Assembly: GCA_017407205.1 (NCBI GenBank)
Contig: JAFQXA010000027.1
Location: 1 to 35,054, forward strand
DNA from: Clostridia bacterium
GTDB lineage: Bacteria > Bacillota > Clostridia > Christensenellales > CAG-138
DNA: 35,054 nucleotides
Direction of reading: 5' to 3'
A program made the translations under genes and the position numbers. Below, in pieces: positions 15,970-23,828 of this stretch; positions within the stretch are counted from its first letter, which is position 1, and each line of letters opens with the position of its first letter. Under the pieces are notes generated by a model. That model was given only the letters and a program-made list of their open reading frames with translations. It searched no databases and was not told the DNA's origin.

Positions 15970-16482
15970 CTACCTTTTCAAAATCTTATTAAGTACTTTA
16001 TTCAGCAGATAATAGCATATTACCGAATAAAGCGGAATCATAACTGCCTGATTAACGGCACGGACATAGAAAATATCATAAGTCAAGCCGTAAAGCTTTA
16101 CCATGAGTATGCTGTTACAGATTACACTTGAAAAAATCTGACCTGCGGCAACCGCAAGGAATATACGCCAAAATTTGAACGGCTGTTTCTTCATGAAAAA
16201 CAGTCCAGGAATAAGACCAAAGAAAATACCGATTATGGTAAACCACGGCTCGTACGCACCCTTGGGGAATATTACAGCCTGCAAAAAGTCCGTCAATCCG
16301 CCGACCATACCTCCGTAAACGGGGCCGTAAAGCATACCCGCAAGTATGACAGGCAATACTCCAAATCCTATTTTAACCGAGTACGCCCCAAAGACAACGG
16401 CAGGAATATTCAAAAGCCCACCCAATACAACACCGAGCGCGATAAAGACCGCACACACAACAAGCTTCTTTGTTTGTTCCAT
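15970..16482 (-). CDS. folT: Folate-type ECF transporter S component
   Basis: 170 aa from the ATG at 16482 (MEQTKKLVVCAVFIALG), with GAGGAGG 9 nt upstream. About five to six membrane segments are present. The motifs AVFGAYSVKIGFGVLPVILAGMLYGPVYGGMVGGLTDFLQAVIFPKGAYEPWFTIIG are characteristic of the FolT-like substrate-capture subunit of energy-coupling factor transporters. The shared EcfA/EcfA'/EcfT module is not in the window. A THF riboswitch directly upstream independently supports folate as the ligand. The BofA-like gene follows 12 nt downstream. Confidence 0.9.
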   Translation of the reverse strand: MEQTKKLVVCAVFIALGVVLGGLLNIPAVVFGAYSVKIGFGVLPVILAGMLYGPVYGGMVGGLTDFLQAVIFPKGAYEPWFTIIGIFFGLIPGLFFMKKQPFKFWRIFLAVAAGQIFSSVICNSILMVKLYGLTYDIFYVRAVNQAVMIPLYSVICYYLLNKVLNKILKR

Positions 16483-16494
16483 AAAACAAAACCT

Positions 16495-16522
16495 CCTCTT
16501 ATATAGTTTCACTACATAGAGG
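16495..16522 (-). promoter_or_regulatory. RBS-sequestering hairpin in the folT leader
   Basis: On the minus strand CCTCTATGTAG and CTATAT-A-AGAGG form an 11-bp stem (one wobble pair, one bulged A) around loop TGAAA. The AGAGG arm is the 5' part of the folT Shine-Dalgarno sequence. It is therefore the likely expression platform, acting on translation rather than by termination. Confidence 0.75.
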
Positions 16523-16540
16523 AAGAAGCAATTCCTTTAT

Positions 16541-16665
16541 GCAGCAGCGGGATTCGAGTGATGTATCGCAAACCTGTGATTTTTCGTCCGCAAGACAACT
16601 CCCCGTTCCTGCGGCACTATTTCGAAAACATTTCGAAGAACGCACATCACCCTACTCTGCGTTTC
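16541..16665 (-). ncRNA. THF (tetrahydrofolate) riboswitch
   Basis: On the minus strand the conserved blocks appear in order: GCAGAGTAG, then GCGTT, AGTGCCGCAGGAACGGGGAG, a closing stem CCGC/GCGG with GGACGAA, and finally ATCACTCGAATCCCGCTGC. GCAG near the 5' end pairs with CTGC at the 3' end (P1), and TGATG pairs with CATCA. It lies upstream of a FolT-like gene, which is the usual genomic partner. Confidence 0.9.
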
Positions 16666-16673
16666 TAAACTGA

Positions 16674-16702
16674 ATGATACAACAATTATTGCAAATCGTC
16701 CA
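16674..16702 (-). promoter_or_regulatory. Probable promoter of the THF-riboswitch/folT transcript
   Basis: On the minus strand TGGACG (16697-16702), a 17-nt spacer and TATCAT (16674-16679), a few bases upstream of the aptamer. The rest of the interval to the plus-strand promoter at 16783 is A/T-rich without further structure that I can see. Confidence 0.5.
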
Positions 16703-16782
16703 TAGTTTTTTCAGCTTTTTCCACATCTTATAAAAAAACACATTTTCGATAAAATTAGATAGTTAAAAAAACGCACAAATGC

Positions 16783-16811
16783 TTTTCATATTCAAATAAA
16801 TTTGGTATAAT
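16783..16811 (+). promoter_or_regulatory. Probable promoter of the 795-aa protein gene
   Basis: TTTTCA (16783-16788), a 17-nt spacer and a perfect TATAAT (16806-16811). The leader to the ATG is about 40 nt and carries AAGGGGG as ribosome binding site. Confidence 0.6.
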
Positions 16812-16858
16812 CTTAATAATAATGCATAATTGTACCATTTTAAGGGGGTATTTTTATA

Positions 16859-19246
16859 ATGAAATGTAAAGTTTGCGGCACGGTCAATGAAGATTATCTC
16901 GAATATTGCGAGAACTGTGCAGCTTTACTTCCTACAAAAGAAGAGCTTGAGGAAGTAAAAGAAGAAATAATCGAAGAAACAAAAGAACGTACAGCCGAGG
17001 AGATTTACGAATCAAGAAAGGGCTGGACTTTTGTTGCGGCACCCACATGGCACAAGGTCGAGTTTGATGCCAACACAATTACCGAGGAAACATTCGGCGA
17101 AAACGATAAAAAGATAATATTCTCCGCACCGGTTGCATCTCTCACTAAAGACGATCTTGCTTCAACTGTTGACGAAACTGCCAAGAAGCTTGCGGCACAG
17201 AAAGAAGTTGCAGAGCGTGCGGCCCTCGAAGCAGCAAAAAGGGCATCATTGGAGCGTTCCTCAAGAATAGCTTTTGCAAAAGAAAAAGCGGCTCAAACAG
17301 CCGAAGTTAAAAAGCCCACTCCCCCCGCTCCCGTCAGAGAAAAGCCGGTTGCTTCGGTGCGTCCTGCTGTAAAAGAAGATACGGTCACAGAGGATACGAC
17401 CACTATGCGTCGTCCCCTTTCAGCCGTCAGAAAGCCTCTTGCACCCAAGCCCAAGGCAGAACCCATAGTTGTGGTTGAAAACAAAATTTCAACCAAATCA
17501 GAAAGCGATCTTGACGAAACAAAGGTTGTCAAGACAAAGATTACCGAGGAAAAGCCTGTAGTCGAAGCTGAAACCGAAGTTGAAAAGACAGTTATTGCTC
17601 CTCCCGTCAAGGTTGTCGAGGAAAAGACCGCTGCTCCTTCAGAAGAAAGCACACAGACGGCTCCTGCTGTAGCTACGCCTCCTGTGACGGAAGAAGTTAA
17701 GCCTGAACCAAAAAAGGCTAAAACAGAAAGCACAAAGTCCTCGGACAAGGACAGCGACTTTGCTCCTGATGAATTTGATGAAGATTATGACGAATATTAT
17801 GATGACGATGATAAAAAATCGTTCTCACTCGGTCAATTCTTTGCAAACATTTTCAAAAAGCGTTCAAAGGATAGCGAGTATGAAGATGACGATGAAGAAG
17901 AATATAAGCGTGACAATTATAAGAACGATGAAGAATATGACCCGGAAGATGAAGATCGGGACAAGGTTGGATTCTTCAAGCGTTTCAAGAAGACAATTCT
18001 CGTTGCTGCAATCAGCATAGTTGTTGTACTCGCTGTTGTATTCCTTTCAGTTACAATAAGCAATAACTTCAACGGCAACTGGAGCAGATTCTTCAGCTAT
18101 ACATTTGGTTCATATCCCTTGAGAAAGCCTGCTACAATTGAAACAGCAATGCTTGACGATGAGCCTGCACGCATAATCACGGTTTACGCAAAGAAAGGCC
18201 ACAAGATTCGTTTCATGGATGAAGTATATGAAGTAACAGGCGACCTTATACAGTTCCGTGTTTCGGATCAGCTTTGGATGCCGTCCGAGCCCGTTGATGC
18301 ACCCACAATCGACGTTACACCATCTCTCACGGTAATTGCTCCCGACGGTACAGAAACGCCCGTAGAGTTTGAAAATTCAATTACAATAACACTTCCGACA
18401 CTCGAACTCAATGTCACAACGCCTTCAATAACCGATATACCCTCAGCATCCGGATTTATTGATTTTGTGGGTTCGATAACAGACCTTACAGCTTCCGTAT
18501 TTATCAATGATGTTCAGGTTCAGGTTGATGCATCGGGCAACTTCTCTGCAAGATATTCAGACCTTCAGCCGGGCGCAAACATTTTGAATGTTGAAGCTCG
18601 AAAGAACGGCTATCAGATTGCAAGAAAGACCTACACAGTAAACAACGGTGCTCCTGTATCATCATCCCCCGCTACCCTCGCACTTTCATTCAATCCCGGT
18701 GAAGGCAGATTCAGAACAACTACGGATCAGCTCACAGTTTCGGGCAACATGGAAATGGGTGCAATCGTTGCAGTATCGGGTGCTACACTCGTTGGTGAAG
18801 TTACACAGGATGCAAACGCAGGCACATTCTCTTTCACAGTGCATATGCCCGAAATCAAGGTTTACCCCGTAAATGTAACCGTTACAAAAGACGGTGTTGC
18901 TTATACAAAGCCCATCCACTTAGAGCGTGCTCCTGAGGACTCAAACGCCTACATGGAAGCTACAACAACATTTAATTACAGCGCACTCACTTCAAACCCC
19001 ACACATGAGGGCAAGTACATGGCAAGAGCAAATGTTGTTCAGGTAATCGAAACAGATCCCTACTTCAAAATCCGCGTAAGCCATGCAGACGGTGAATTTA
19101 TAGTTTGCTACTATAACAACCTCTTTACAGCAGGCGAATTTGCAGTTGGCTCGCAGTTCAAGTTCTACGGTGAGCCCCACGGCACAGACTCTGAAACGGG
19201 CTTGCCAATGCTTCATGTATGGTACATTAAAAAGTCAAGCACATAA
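16859..19246 (+). CDS. Large single-pass membrane protein: zinc ribbon, acidic linker, TM helix, Ig-like extracytoplasmic domains
   Basis: 795 aa. The N-terminus is a zinc ribbon (C3, C6, C17, C20: KCKVCG...EYCENC). A long disordered region follows, rich in Glu, Lys, Pro, Ala and Val (about 60-300). Next is a very acidic stretch with runs of Asp, Glu and Tyr (about 300-365), broken by a short basic patch. A single hydrophobic helix lies at about 378-402 (TILVAAISIVVVLAVVFLSV). The outer part (about 403-795) has beta-sandwich units; one reads SGFIDFVGSITDLTASVFINDVQVQVDASGNFS, an Ig-like repeat of the kind seen in surface proteins. With the zinc ribbon inside and the Ig part outside, it may link cytoplasm and wall. 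I cannot assign a function. The terminator downstream makes it monocistronic. Confidence 0.75.
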   Translation: MKCKVCGTVNEDYLEYCENCAALLPTKEELEEVKEEIIEETKERTAEEIYESRKGWTFVAAPTWHKVEFDANTITEETFGENDKKIIFSAPVASLTKDDLASTVDETAKKLAAQKEVAERAALEAAKRASLERSSRIAFAKEKAAQTAEVKKPTPPAPVREKPVASVRPAVKEDTVTEDTTTMRRPLSAVRKPLAPKPKAEPIVVVENKISTKSESDLDETKVVKTKITEEKPVVEAETEVEKTVIAPPVKVVEEKTAAPSEESTQTAPAVATPPVTEEVKPEPKKAKTESTKSSDKDSDFAPDEFDEDYDEYYDDDDKKSFSLGQFFANIFKKRSKDSEYEDDDEEEYKRDNYKNDEEYDPEDEDRDKVGFFKRFKKTILVAAISIVVVLAVVFLSVTISNNFNGNWSRFFSYTFGSYPLRKPATIETAMLDDEPARIITVYAKKGHKIRFMDEVYEVTGDLIQFRVSDQLWMPSEPVDAPTIDVTPSLTVIAPDGTETPVEFENSITITLPTLELNVTTPSITDIPSASGFIDFVGSITDLTASVFINDVQVQVDASGNFSARYSDLQPGANILNVEARKNGYQIARKTYTVNNGAPVSSSPATLALSFNPGEGRFRTTTDQLTVSGNMEMGAIVAVSGATLVGEVTQDANAGTFSFTVHMPEIKVYPVNVTVTKDGVAYTKPIHLERAPEDSNAYMEATTTFNYSALTSNPTHEGKYMARANVVQVIETDPYFKIRVSHADGEFIVCYYNNLFTAGEFAVGSQFKFYGEPHGTDSETGLPMLHVWYIKKSST

Positions 19247-19267
19247 TACAGAATAACAAAACATCAA

Positions 19268-19303
19268 ACGGGCGGATCATTTTGCGGTCCGCCCATTTTT
19301 AAT
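19268..19303 (+). terminator. Rho-independent terminator
   Basis: GGGCGGA (19270-19276) and TCCGCCC (19288-19294) are followed by ATTTTTAATAA. It ends the 795-aa protein gene. Confidence 0.85.
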
Positions 19304-19320
19304 AAGTTGAGGACACAAGT

Positions 19321-19596
19321 ATGAAAGTTTGGGCAACCTTGAAAAGAGATAATAAGATATACCGCGAAACCACCATTGACATGGGCTTTCTCCTTCGCTC
19401 ACAGGGGCTTGACTATCAAGCAATGCTCCACGACGTATGCGAAGAATTGGACCTGTCGCAGCCCGTTGTGCTCAAAAAGCATCTTAACGAGATTGCAGGC
19501 TTTTCTCGCGTCACATTCAAGCCAAGTGACTTCATGGAAGCAGTTGACTTCGATAAACTCGACATTGAGATATTCTATGATAAGAAAAAGGATTAA
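19321..19596 (+). CDS. Small uncharacterised protein
   Basis: 91 aa, preceded by GAGGA about 8 nt before the ATG. The sequence MKVWATLKRDNKIYRETTIDMGFLL starts with an amphipathic strand-like part. A helical part follows (YQAMLHDVCEELDLSQPVVLKKHLNEI), and the end is charged (DKLDIEIFYDKKKD). I recognise no domain. It looks like a real gene: it has a plausible ribosome site, it starts right after one strong terminator and is followed by another, and its composition is ordinary. No membrane segment or signal peptide is seen. I cannot assign a role. Confidence 0.7.
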   Translation: MKVWATLKRDNKIYRETTIDMGFLLRSQGLDYQAMLHDVCEELDLSQPVVLKKHLNEIAGFSRVTFKPSDFMEAVDFDKLDIEIFYDKKKD

Positions 19597-19604
19597 AGAC
19601 AAAC

Positions 19605-19644
19605 AAATACCGTCCGTGACATGCTGTTTTGGACGGTATTTTTG
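19605..19644. terminator. Bidirectional Rho-independent terminator
   Basis: AAATACCGTCC (19605-19615) and GGACGGTATTT (19631-19641) form a perfect 11-bp stem with T-rich and A-rich flanks. It serves the 91-aa protein gene and the convergent yitT-like gene. Confidence 0.85.
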
Positions 19645-19656
19645 CGTTCAGAGCTT

Positions 19657-20523
19657 TTATTTTGTTATCTTCTTAAAATTACCCATTGTTTCGCGGACAT
19701 CGCTTATATAGGCAAATGAGCCGGGATAATTCAGGAGTATTTTCTGCAAATCGATTATTTGATGCTTATTTACGACGCATATCATGACATCGTGCTCACT
19801 CCTTGTATACATACCGGTAGCTTGCATTACGGTTACGCCATGATGGAGCTTTGTCATTATCTCGTTTGCGAGTTTTTCGTAATTATCCGTTACTATTTCA
19901 AATTTCACGGCTTGCTTTACGCCCTTTATTATTCCGTCGCTTATCTTGCTCGTTACAAACGAATATCCTATGCACAGTATTACGGGCTCAAGCTGATAAT
20001 CATAAACAAAATATGAAACTGCCGCCACTAAGCAGTTCATGGCAAATATTATCCACATGAGGCTAAGCCTCGGATTCTTTTTTCTTACGCAAGCCGCTAT
20101 GACATCAGTACCGCCCGTCGAGCCGTTAAGCCTTACAATCGTGCCGTATATAAAGCCGTTCACCACACTTGCGGCAAGCGGTGCCAAAAGTGTGCTTGTT
20201 CCGTTTTCGGTAACATAAACAAACCTCGATATATCTATGATACGATATTTAAAAACGAGTAAGAACGCAGAAAACGCAAGTGAAAAAACGATTGTCTTTC
20301 CTGCATAATCCTTGTTGAGCCAGAAAAACGCCCATATGCACAGCGGTATATTGATAAGCAAATTCATGTATCCTACGCTGAAATTGAATTTATACTGTAT
20401 CATTGTTGCAATGCCGTTTATTCCCGCAGGTGCAAACGCATTTTGAAGTATGAACACTTCATAGTTTACCGCCATCAAAAAGGCAAGTGCTGTTACAATC
20501 AAATAATCTCTCACGCTTTTCAT
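19657..20523 (-). CDS. YitT-family membrane protein (DUF161 plus C-terminal DUF2179)
   Basis: 288 aa. The N-terminal part has five to six membrane helices (YLIVTALAFLMAVNYEVFILQNAFAPAGINGIATMIQYKFNFSVGYMNLLINIPL) in the YitT/DUF161 pattern. The conserved GSTGGTDVIAACVRKK segment sits between helices. The last 80 residues are a soluble DUF2179 domain (KFEIVTDNYEKLANEIMTKLHHGVTVMQATGMYTRSEHDVMICVVNKHQI). YitT proteins are common in Bacillota and their transport or signalling role is not established. The gene lies downstream of the SGNH/SLH genes but behind a hairpin, so co-transcription is uncertain. Confidence 0.85.
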   Translation of the reverse strand: MKSVRDYLIVTALAFLMAVNYEVFILQNAFAPAGINGIATMIQYKFNFSVGYMNLLINIPLCIWAFFWLNKDYAGKTIVFSLAFSAFLLVFKYRIIDISRFVYVTENGTSTLLAPLAASVVNGFIYGTIVRLNGSTGGTDVIAACVRKKNPRLSLMWIIFAMNCLVAAVSYFVYDYQLEPVILCIGYSFVTSKISDGIIKGVKQAVKFEIVTDNYEKLANEIMTKLHHGVTVMQATGMYTRSEHDVMICVVNKHQIIDLQKILLNYPGSFAYISDVRETMGNFKKITK

Positions 20524-20555
20524 TCTGTTTAATCCTACTGCTAAAACATATAGTT

Positions 20556-20582
20556 TACCCCGAAGCTTTTCTGCTTCGGGGC
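20556..20582 (-). terminator. Hairpin after the first SGNH/SLH gene
   Basis: CCCCGAAGC (20558-20566) and GCTTCGGGG (20573-20581) form a perfect 9-bp stem. The downstream minus-strand tail (TAAAC) is not U-rich, so termination may be inefficient. Confidence 0.5.
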
Positions 20583-20598
20583 TTGTTCTTCTATTCTT

Positions 20599-22137
20599 TT
20601 ATTTTTCCAAGTAATTCTGAAGCATTCTCGCAAGCTCTGCGCGTTTTACATTCGCAGTAGGCGACATGAATCTTGTACCTGTTATTCCCTCAAACAGTCC
20701 GTTTTCCATTGCCCATGCCATCGCTGTTTTGTACTTCTTTGAAACGAGGAATTTATCATAGAATCCGTCAAAATTATAATTACTTTCTTCCTCACCTGAC
20801 ATCTTCCAGAAAATTTCTGCTACCTTCTGTCTTGACATTGCGGAGTTGGGCAAGAAATACTTGCTTGTTACGCCCGTAATCAAGCCTTCTTCTTCCGCCC
20901 AATCAATTGCCAATGCATACTTGTTGTCTTTCTTAACATCACGGAACAACATTTCGCCGTCAACTTCGGGTGAACCTGACAAAACGTATACAGCTTTTGC
21001 AATCATGCCCTTTGTTGCATTCTTGTCGGGTGCAAACTTCTTGTTTGAATATTCGTCCATAAGTCCTTCGCTATATGCGTACTTTATTGCATCATAATGT
21101 TCATCATCCATGTCCACATCTTCAAAAGGAACATAGATTGCACTCAAAATTCTTTCTGCCATGAACTTATGACCGTTTTCATTGGGGTGTACGCATACGC
21201 CTGAATCCTTTGAAAGTCCGGGGAAGAATTCGGGATCTGTAACATTTGTCGGGAAACCGCCGAATATTTCACAGCCCATTGTATCTACATACATATAGTC
21301 CTCATGATGAGGTGAGCGTTTTTCCATATGGTCATTTACCGCTTCCATATACTTGCGGACCACAGCACCAAGGTTGATCATGTCGTTTGTAAGTGTTACA
21401 CCCTCCATGAGGTTGTACATACCGACAACAATCAAATTAACATCGGGATTGAGCTCATATATAATATCCACAACTGCATCAAAATTCATCTTGAAGCCTT
21501 CTGTTGTATATGCTAGGCACTTCAAAAGATATGCGATCATTGCCGGTGTTCCGCCCTCAAGGGGTTCCGTTCCGTTTTCCTTGATAAGCTCTGCACGTTT
21601 TTCGGGAGTCATTGTGCCGTTTGCATATGCATCCCTGTCAAACTTAAACGGAGCCTTGCCCTCAAGCATGCGGTTAAGCTGCATATTGAGATATGTTCCT
21701 ATATTGTTTGAGCCTATGTGCAATGTAATATAATCAGCATCCTCAATTGCTGCCTTATACTCTCTGCGAAGCTTCTCAATACCGCCACCGCATCTTTGGA
21801 AAAGCGGATCATCAAAGAAGCAAGCATACAGGTAATCATCACCCATATAATCTTCATTAAGAACATAATGTAATTCTTCTGCACGGAAACCGCTGAATGC
21901 AAGCTGGTCAAGGTCTGCATTAAGTTCTTCTGCAACCAAATCGGGATATGTGTTGGGGACTCTTTGCTTATAGCCTCTTACGGTGGAAGAATATCCATCC
22001 ATGCCGTAACCGTTAGTAACGGAGTCACCAAGTGATACGTAGTTGTATTCTTCAAAGAGTGCAAAAGCCTGAACACTGCTTAAAAGAAAGCTCAACAACA
22101 AACATACCGAAACAATAATTCTAAGTGTCTTTTTCAT
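20599..22137 (-). CDS. Secreted SGNH/GDSL-type hydrolase with three SLH domains (paralog 1)
   Basis: 512 aa. Signal peptide at 1-26. The SGNH block I is YVSLGDSVTNGYG (nucleophile Ser39), and GSNNIG is the Gly/Asn oxyanion block. HPNENGHKFMAE carries the catalytic His, but the position three before that His is Val, not the usual Asp. The C-terminal part (about 345-512) holds three SLH repeats with motif cores TKGMIAKAVY, SRQKVAEIFW and KRAELARMLQ. SLH domains bind pyruvylated wall polysaccharide. The protein is probably exported and held at the cell surface, where it may remove acyl or acetyl groups from glycans. It is the downstream-most of three tandem copies. The N-terminal and SLH sequences differ clearly from copies 2 and 3. 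Confidence 0.85.
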   Translation of the reverse strand: MKKTLRIIVSVCLLLSFLLSSVQAFALFEEYNYVSLGDSVTNGYGMDGYSSTVRGYKQRVPNTYPDLVAEELNADLDQLAFSGFRAEELHYVLNEDYMGDDYLYACFFDDPLFQRCGGGIEKLRREYKAAIEDADYITLHIGSNNIGTYLNMQLNRMLEGKAPFKFDRDAYANGTMTPEKRAELIKENGTEPLEGGTPAMIAYLLKCLAYTTEGFKMNFDAVVDIIYELNPDVNLIVVGMYNLMEGVTLTNDMINLGAVVRKYMEAVNDHMEKRSPHHEDYMYVDTMGCEIFGGFPTNVTDPEFFPGLSKDSGVCVHPNENGHKFMAERILSAIYVPFEDVDMDDEHYDAIKYAYSEGLMDEYSNKKFAPDKNATKGMIAKAVYVLSGSPEVDGEMLFRDVKKDNKYALAIDWAEEEGLITGVTSKYFLPNSAMSRQKVAEIFWKMSGEEESNYNFDGFYDKFLVSKKYKTAMAWAMENGLFEGITGTRFMSPTANVKRAELARMLQNYLEK

Positions 22138-22175
22138 TTTTTCTCTCCCTTTCTTTTTTAATCCTCTATTGTCGG

Positions 22176-23717
22176 TTATTCACCGTCAAGAGCCAAAAGT
22201 GCCTGTGCAAGTTCAGCCCTTGTTAACATTGTGCGAGGTGATATGAATTTGCCGTAGGAATTCAATACACCGTTCTCAACTGCCCAGTTCACGGCACGCT
22301 TTGCTGCCTTTGAGATAAGGAACGAGTCGCTGAATTTATACTCACTGTCGCACTCTTTCTGTCCGCTAAGTGTCCAAAGCATCAATGCAAAATTCTGTCT
22401 CGTAACACCTGCATAGGGCAAGAATATCTTCTTTGTTACACCCTTCATTATCTCATTCTCAACTGCCCATACTACCGCATCTTTATAATACGAACCTTCA
22501 CGAACATCAATGAAGCTTATTTCGCTTTCAAGTTCCGGCTCACCTGCCGCACGGTAAAGTGCCGTTGCAATCATGCCCTTTGTTGCCAGGCTGTAAGGTG
22601 CAAACGTATGTGATTTGGTTGCTTCCATCAAGCCCTCTTCTGTTACGAATGCCACTGCATCATAGAATGTATCATCCTTGCTTACATCATAGTAAGGAGC
22701 ATTTACTCGCTCTATCATTTTGTCTTTTATAAATGCATGACCTTCAGCATTGGGATGAGTTGCTACTGCAAACTTATTGCCCTCAAACAAAGCGAAAAAC
22801 TCATCGTCAAGAAGATTGTCGGGGGTGCCCGGAACCTGTGCATCCATTATATCGACGAACAAATAGTTCTCATAATCACTATACTTCGTCTTGTTTTTCA
22901 TAATGTCATTGGCATGGTCTGCAAGCAACCTCACAACTTTACCGATGTTCAAAATGCCGTTTTTAAGGTGCACACCATCCATTGGATTGTTCATACCGTT
23001 GACTATCAGAATTACGTCTGGGTTCAGCTTGTAAATCTCACCGACTACGAGGTCAAAATACTCAACAAAGCCCGTGTAAGTATATCTCAAGCTGCCTATT
23101 GCAAGCTCAACAAACTCCTTACCCTTGCCAAGTGCTGTGAATATCTTGCGTGCGTTTTCTTCTATTTCCTTAAACTCCTTGCTTGAAACAAGCTTCGAGC
23201 TTTTATTGTACCCCGCCCTGTCAAAAGCGAAAGGCTCGCCTGCATTCCAAGCTTCAAACTGTGCCTGCAAGTAGGTTGTAAAGTTATTTCCGCCCATTGT
23301 TATGCTTACATAATCAGCCTTGCTTATAGCCTCTTTGTAATCGGCACGCATTTTTGAAACGCCGCCGCCTGCATTTTTAAACGAGTTGTTTTCGATGAAG
23401 CGACGCCTTAAAAAATCATCGCCCTCGTACTCCTCATTCAAAAGGAAATATATATCCTCTGCTCTTAATCCGCTGTACGCAAGCGGAGTAAGCTTTGCAT
23501 CAATTTCCTTTGCGAAAAGATATGGATACGACTCCTTTACAACAAGCTTATATCCCGGACTCTCAAAGCCCTCAAGTGCATAACCGTTTGAGAGTGAATC
23601 GCCAAGTGATACATAATTGTATTTCTCAAACAGGGCAAGTGCGCCCGACGGTATTATTGACACGGATATTATTAAAGCAAGTGTAAATCCAAGTGCCCTT
23701 CTTAAAATCCTTTTCAT
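22176..23717 (-). CDS. Secreted SGNH/GDSL-type hydrolase with three SLH domains (paralog 2)
   Basis: 513 aa with a signal peptide. Block I is YVSLGDSLSNGYA (Ser41), the oxyanion block is GGNNFT, and the His block is HPNAEGHAFIKDKM. Again no Asp lies three residues before the His (Val). The three SLH repeats have cores TKGMIATALYR, TRQNFALMLW and TRAELAQALL. The SLH half is very like paralog 3 (shared KKIFLPYAGVTRQNFA and KFISPRTMLTRAELAQAL-type segments), so these two are the more recent duplicates or have exchanged sequence. The gene lies 38 nt upstream of paralog 1 and likely shares its transcript. Confidence 0.85.
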   Translation of the reverse strand: MKRILRRALGFTLALIISVSIIPSGALALFEKYNYVSLGDSLSNGYALEGFESPGYKLVVKESYPYLFAKEIDAKLTPLAYSGLRAEDIYFLLNEEYEGDDFLRRRFIENNSFKNAGGGVSKMRADYKEAISKADYVSITMGGNNFTTYLQAQFEAWNAGEPFAFDRAGYNKSSKLVSSKEFKEIEENARKIFTALGKGKEFVELAIGSLRYTYTGFVEYFDLVVGEIYKLNPDVILIVNGMNNPMDGVHLKNGILNIGKVVRLLADHANDIMKNKTKYSDYENYLFVDIMDAQVPGTPDNLLDDEFFALFEGNKFAVATHPNAEGHAFIKDKMIERVNAPYYDVSKDDTFYDAVAFVTEEGLMEATKSHTFAPYSLATKGMIATALYRAAGEPELESEISFIDVREGSYYKDAVVWAVENEIMKGVTKKIFLPYAGVTRQNFALMLWTLSGQKECDSEYKFSDSFLISKAAKRAVNWAVENGVLNSYGKFISPRTMLTRAELAQALLALDGE

Positions 23718-23776
23718 ACTTCCTCCAAGAATAAAATTCCATGGGGTATTCTATCACATTTTGCATATGGTTAGCA

Positions 23777-23809
23777 ACAAAAAAGACGCACATTTCCCGT
23801 GCGTCTTTG
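23777..23809 (-). terminator. Rho-independent terminator between SGNH/SLH paralogs 3 and 2
   Basis: On the minus strand AAGACGCAC and GTGCGTCTT (23799-23807 and 23783-23791) with a 7-nt loop are followed by a T-run and TTGTTGC. Paralog 3 is therefore probably transcribed separately from paralogs 2 and 1. Confidence 0.9.
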
Positions 23810-23828
23810 CAAAAAATCGAATTGCTTT

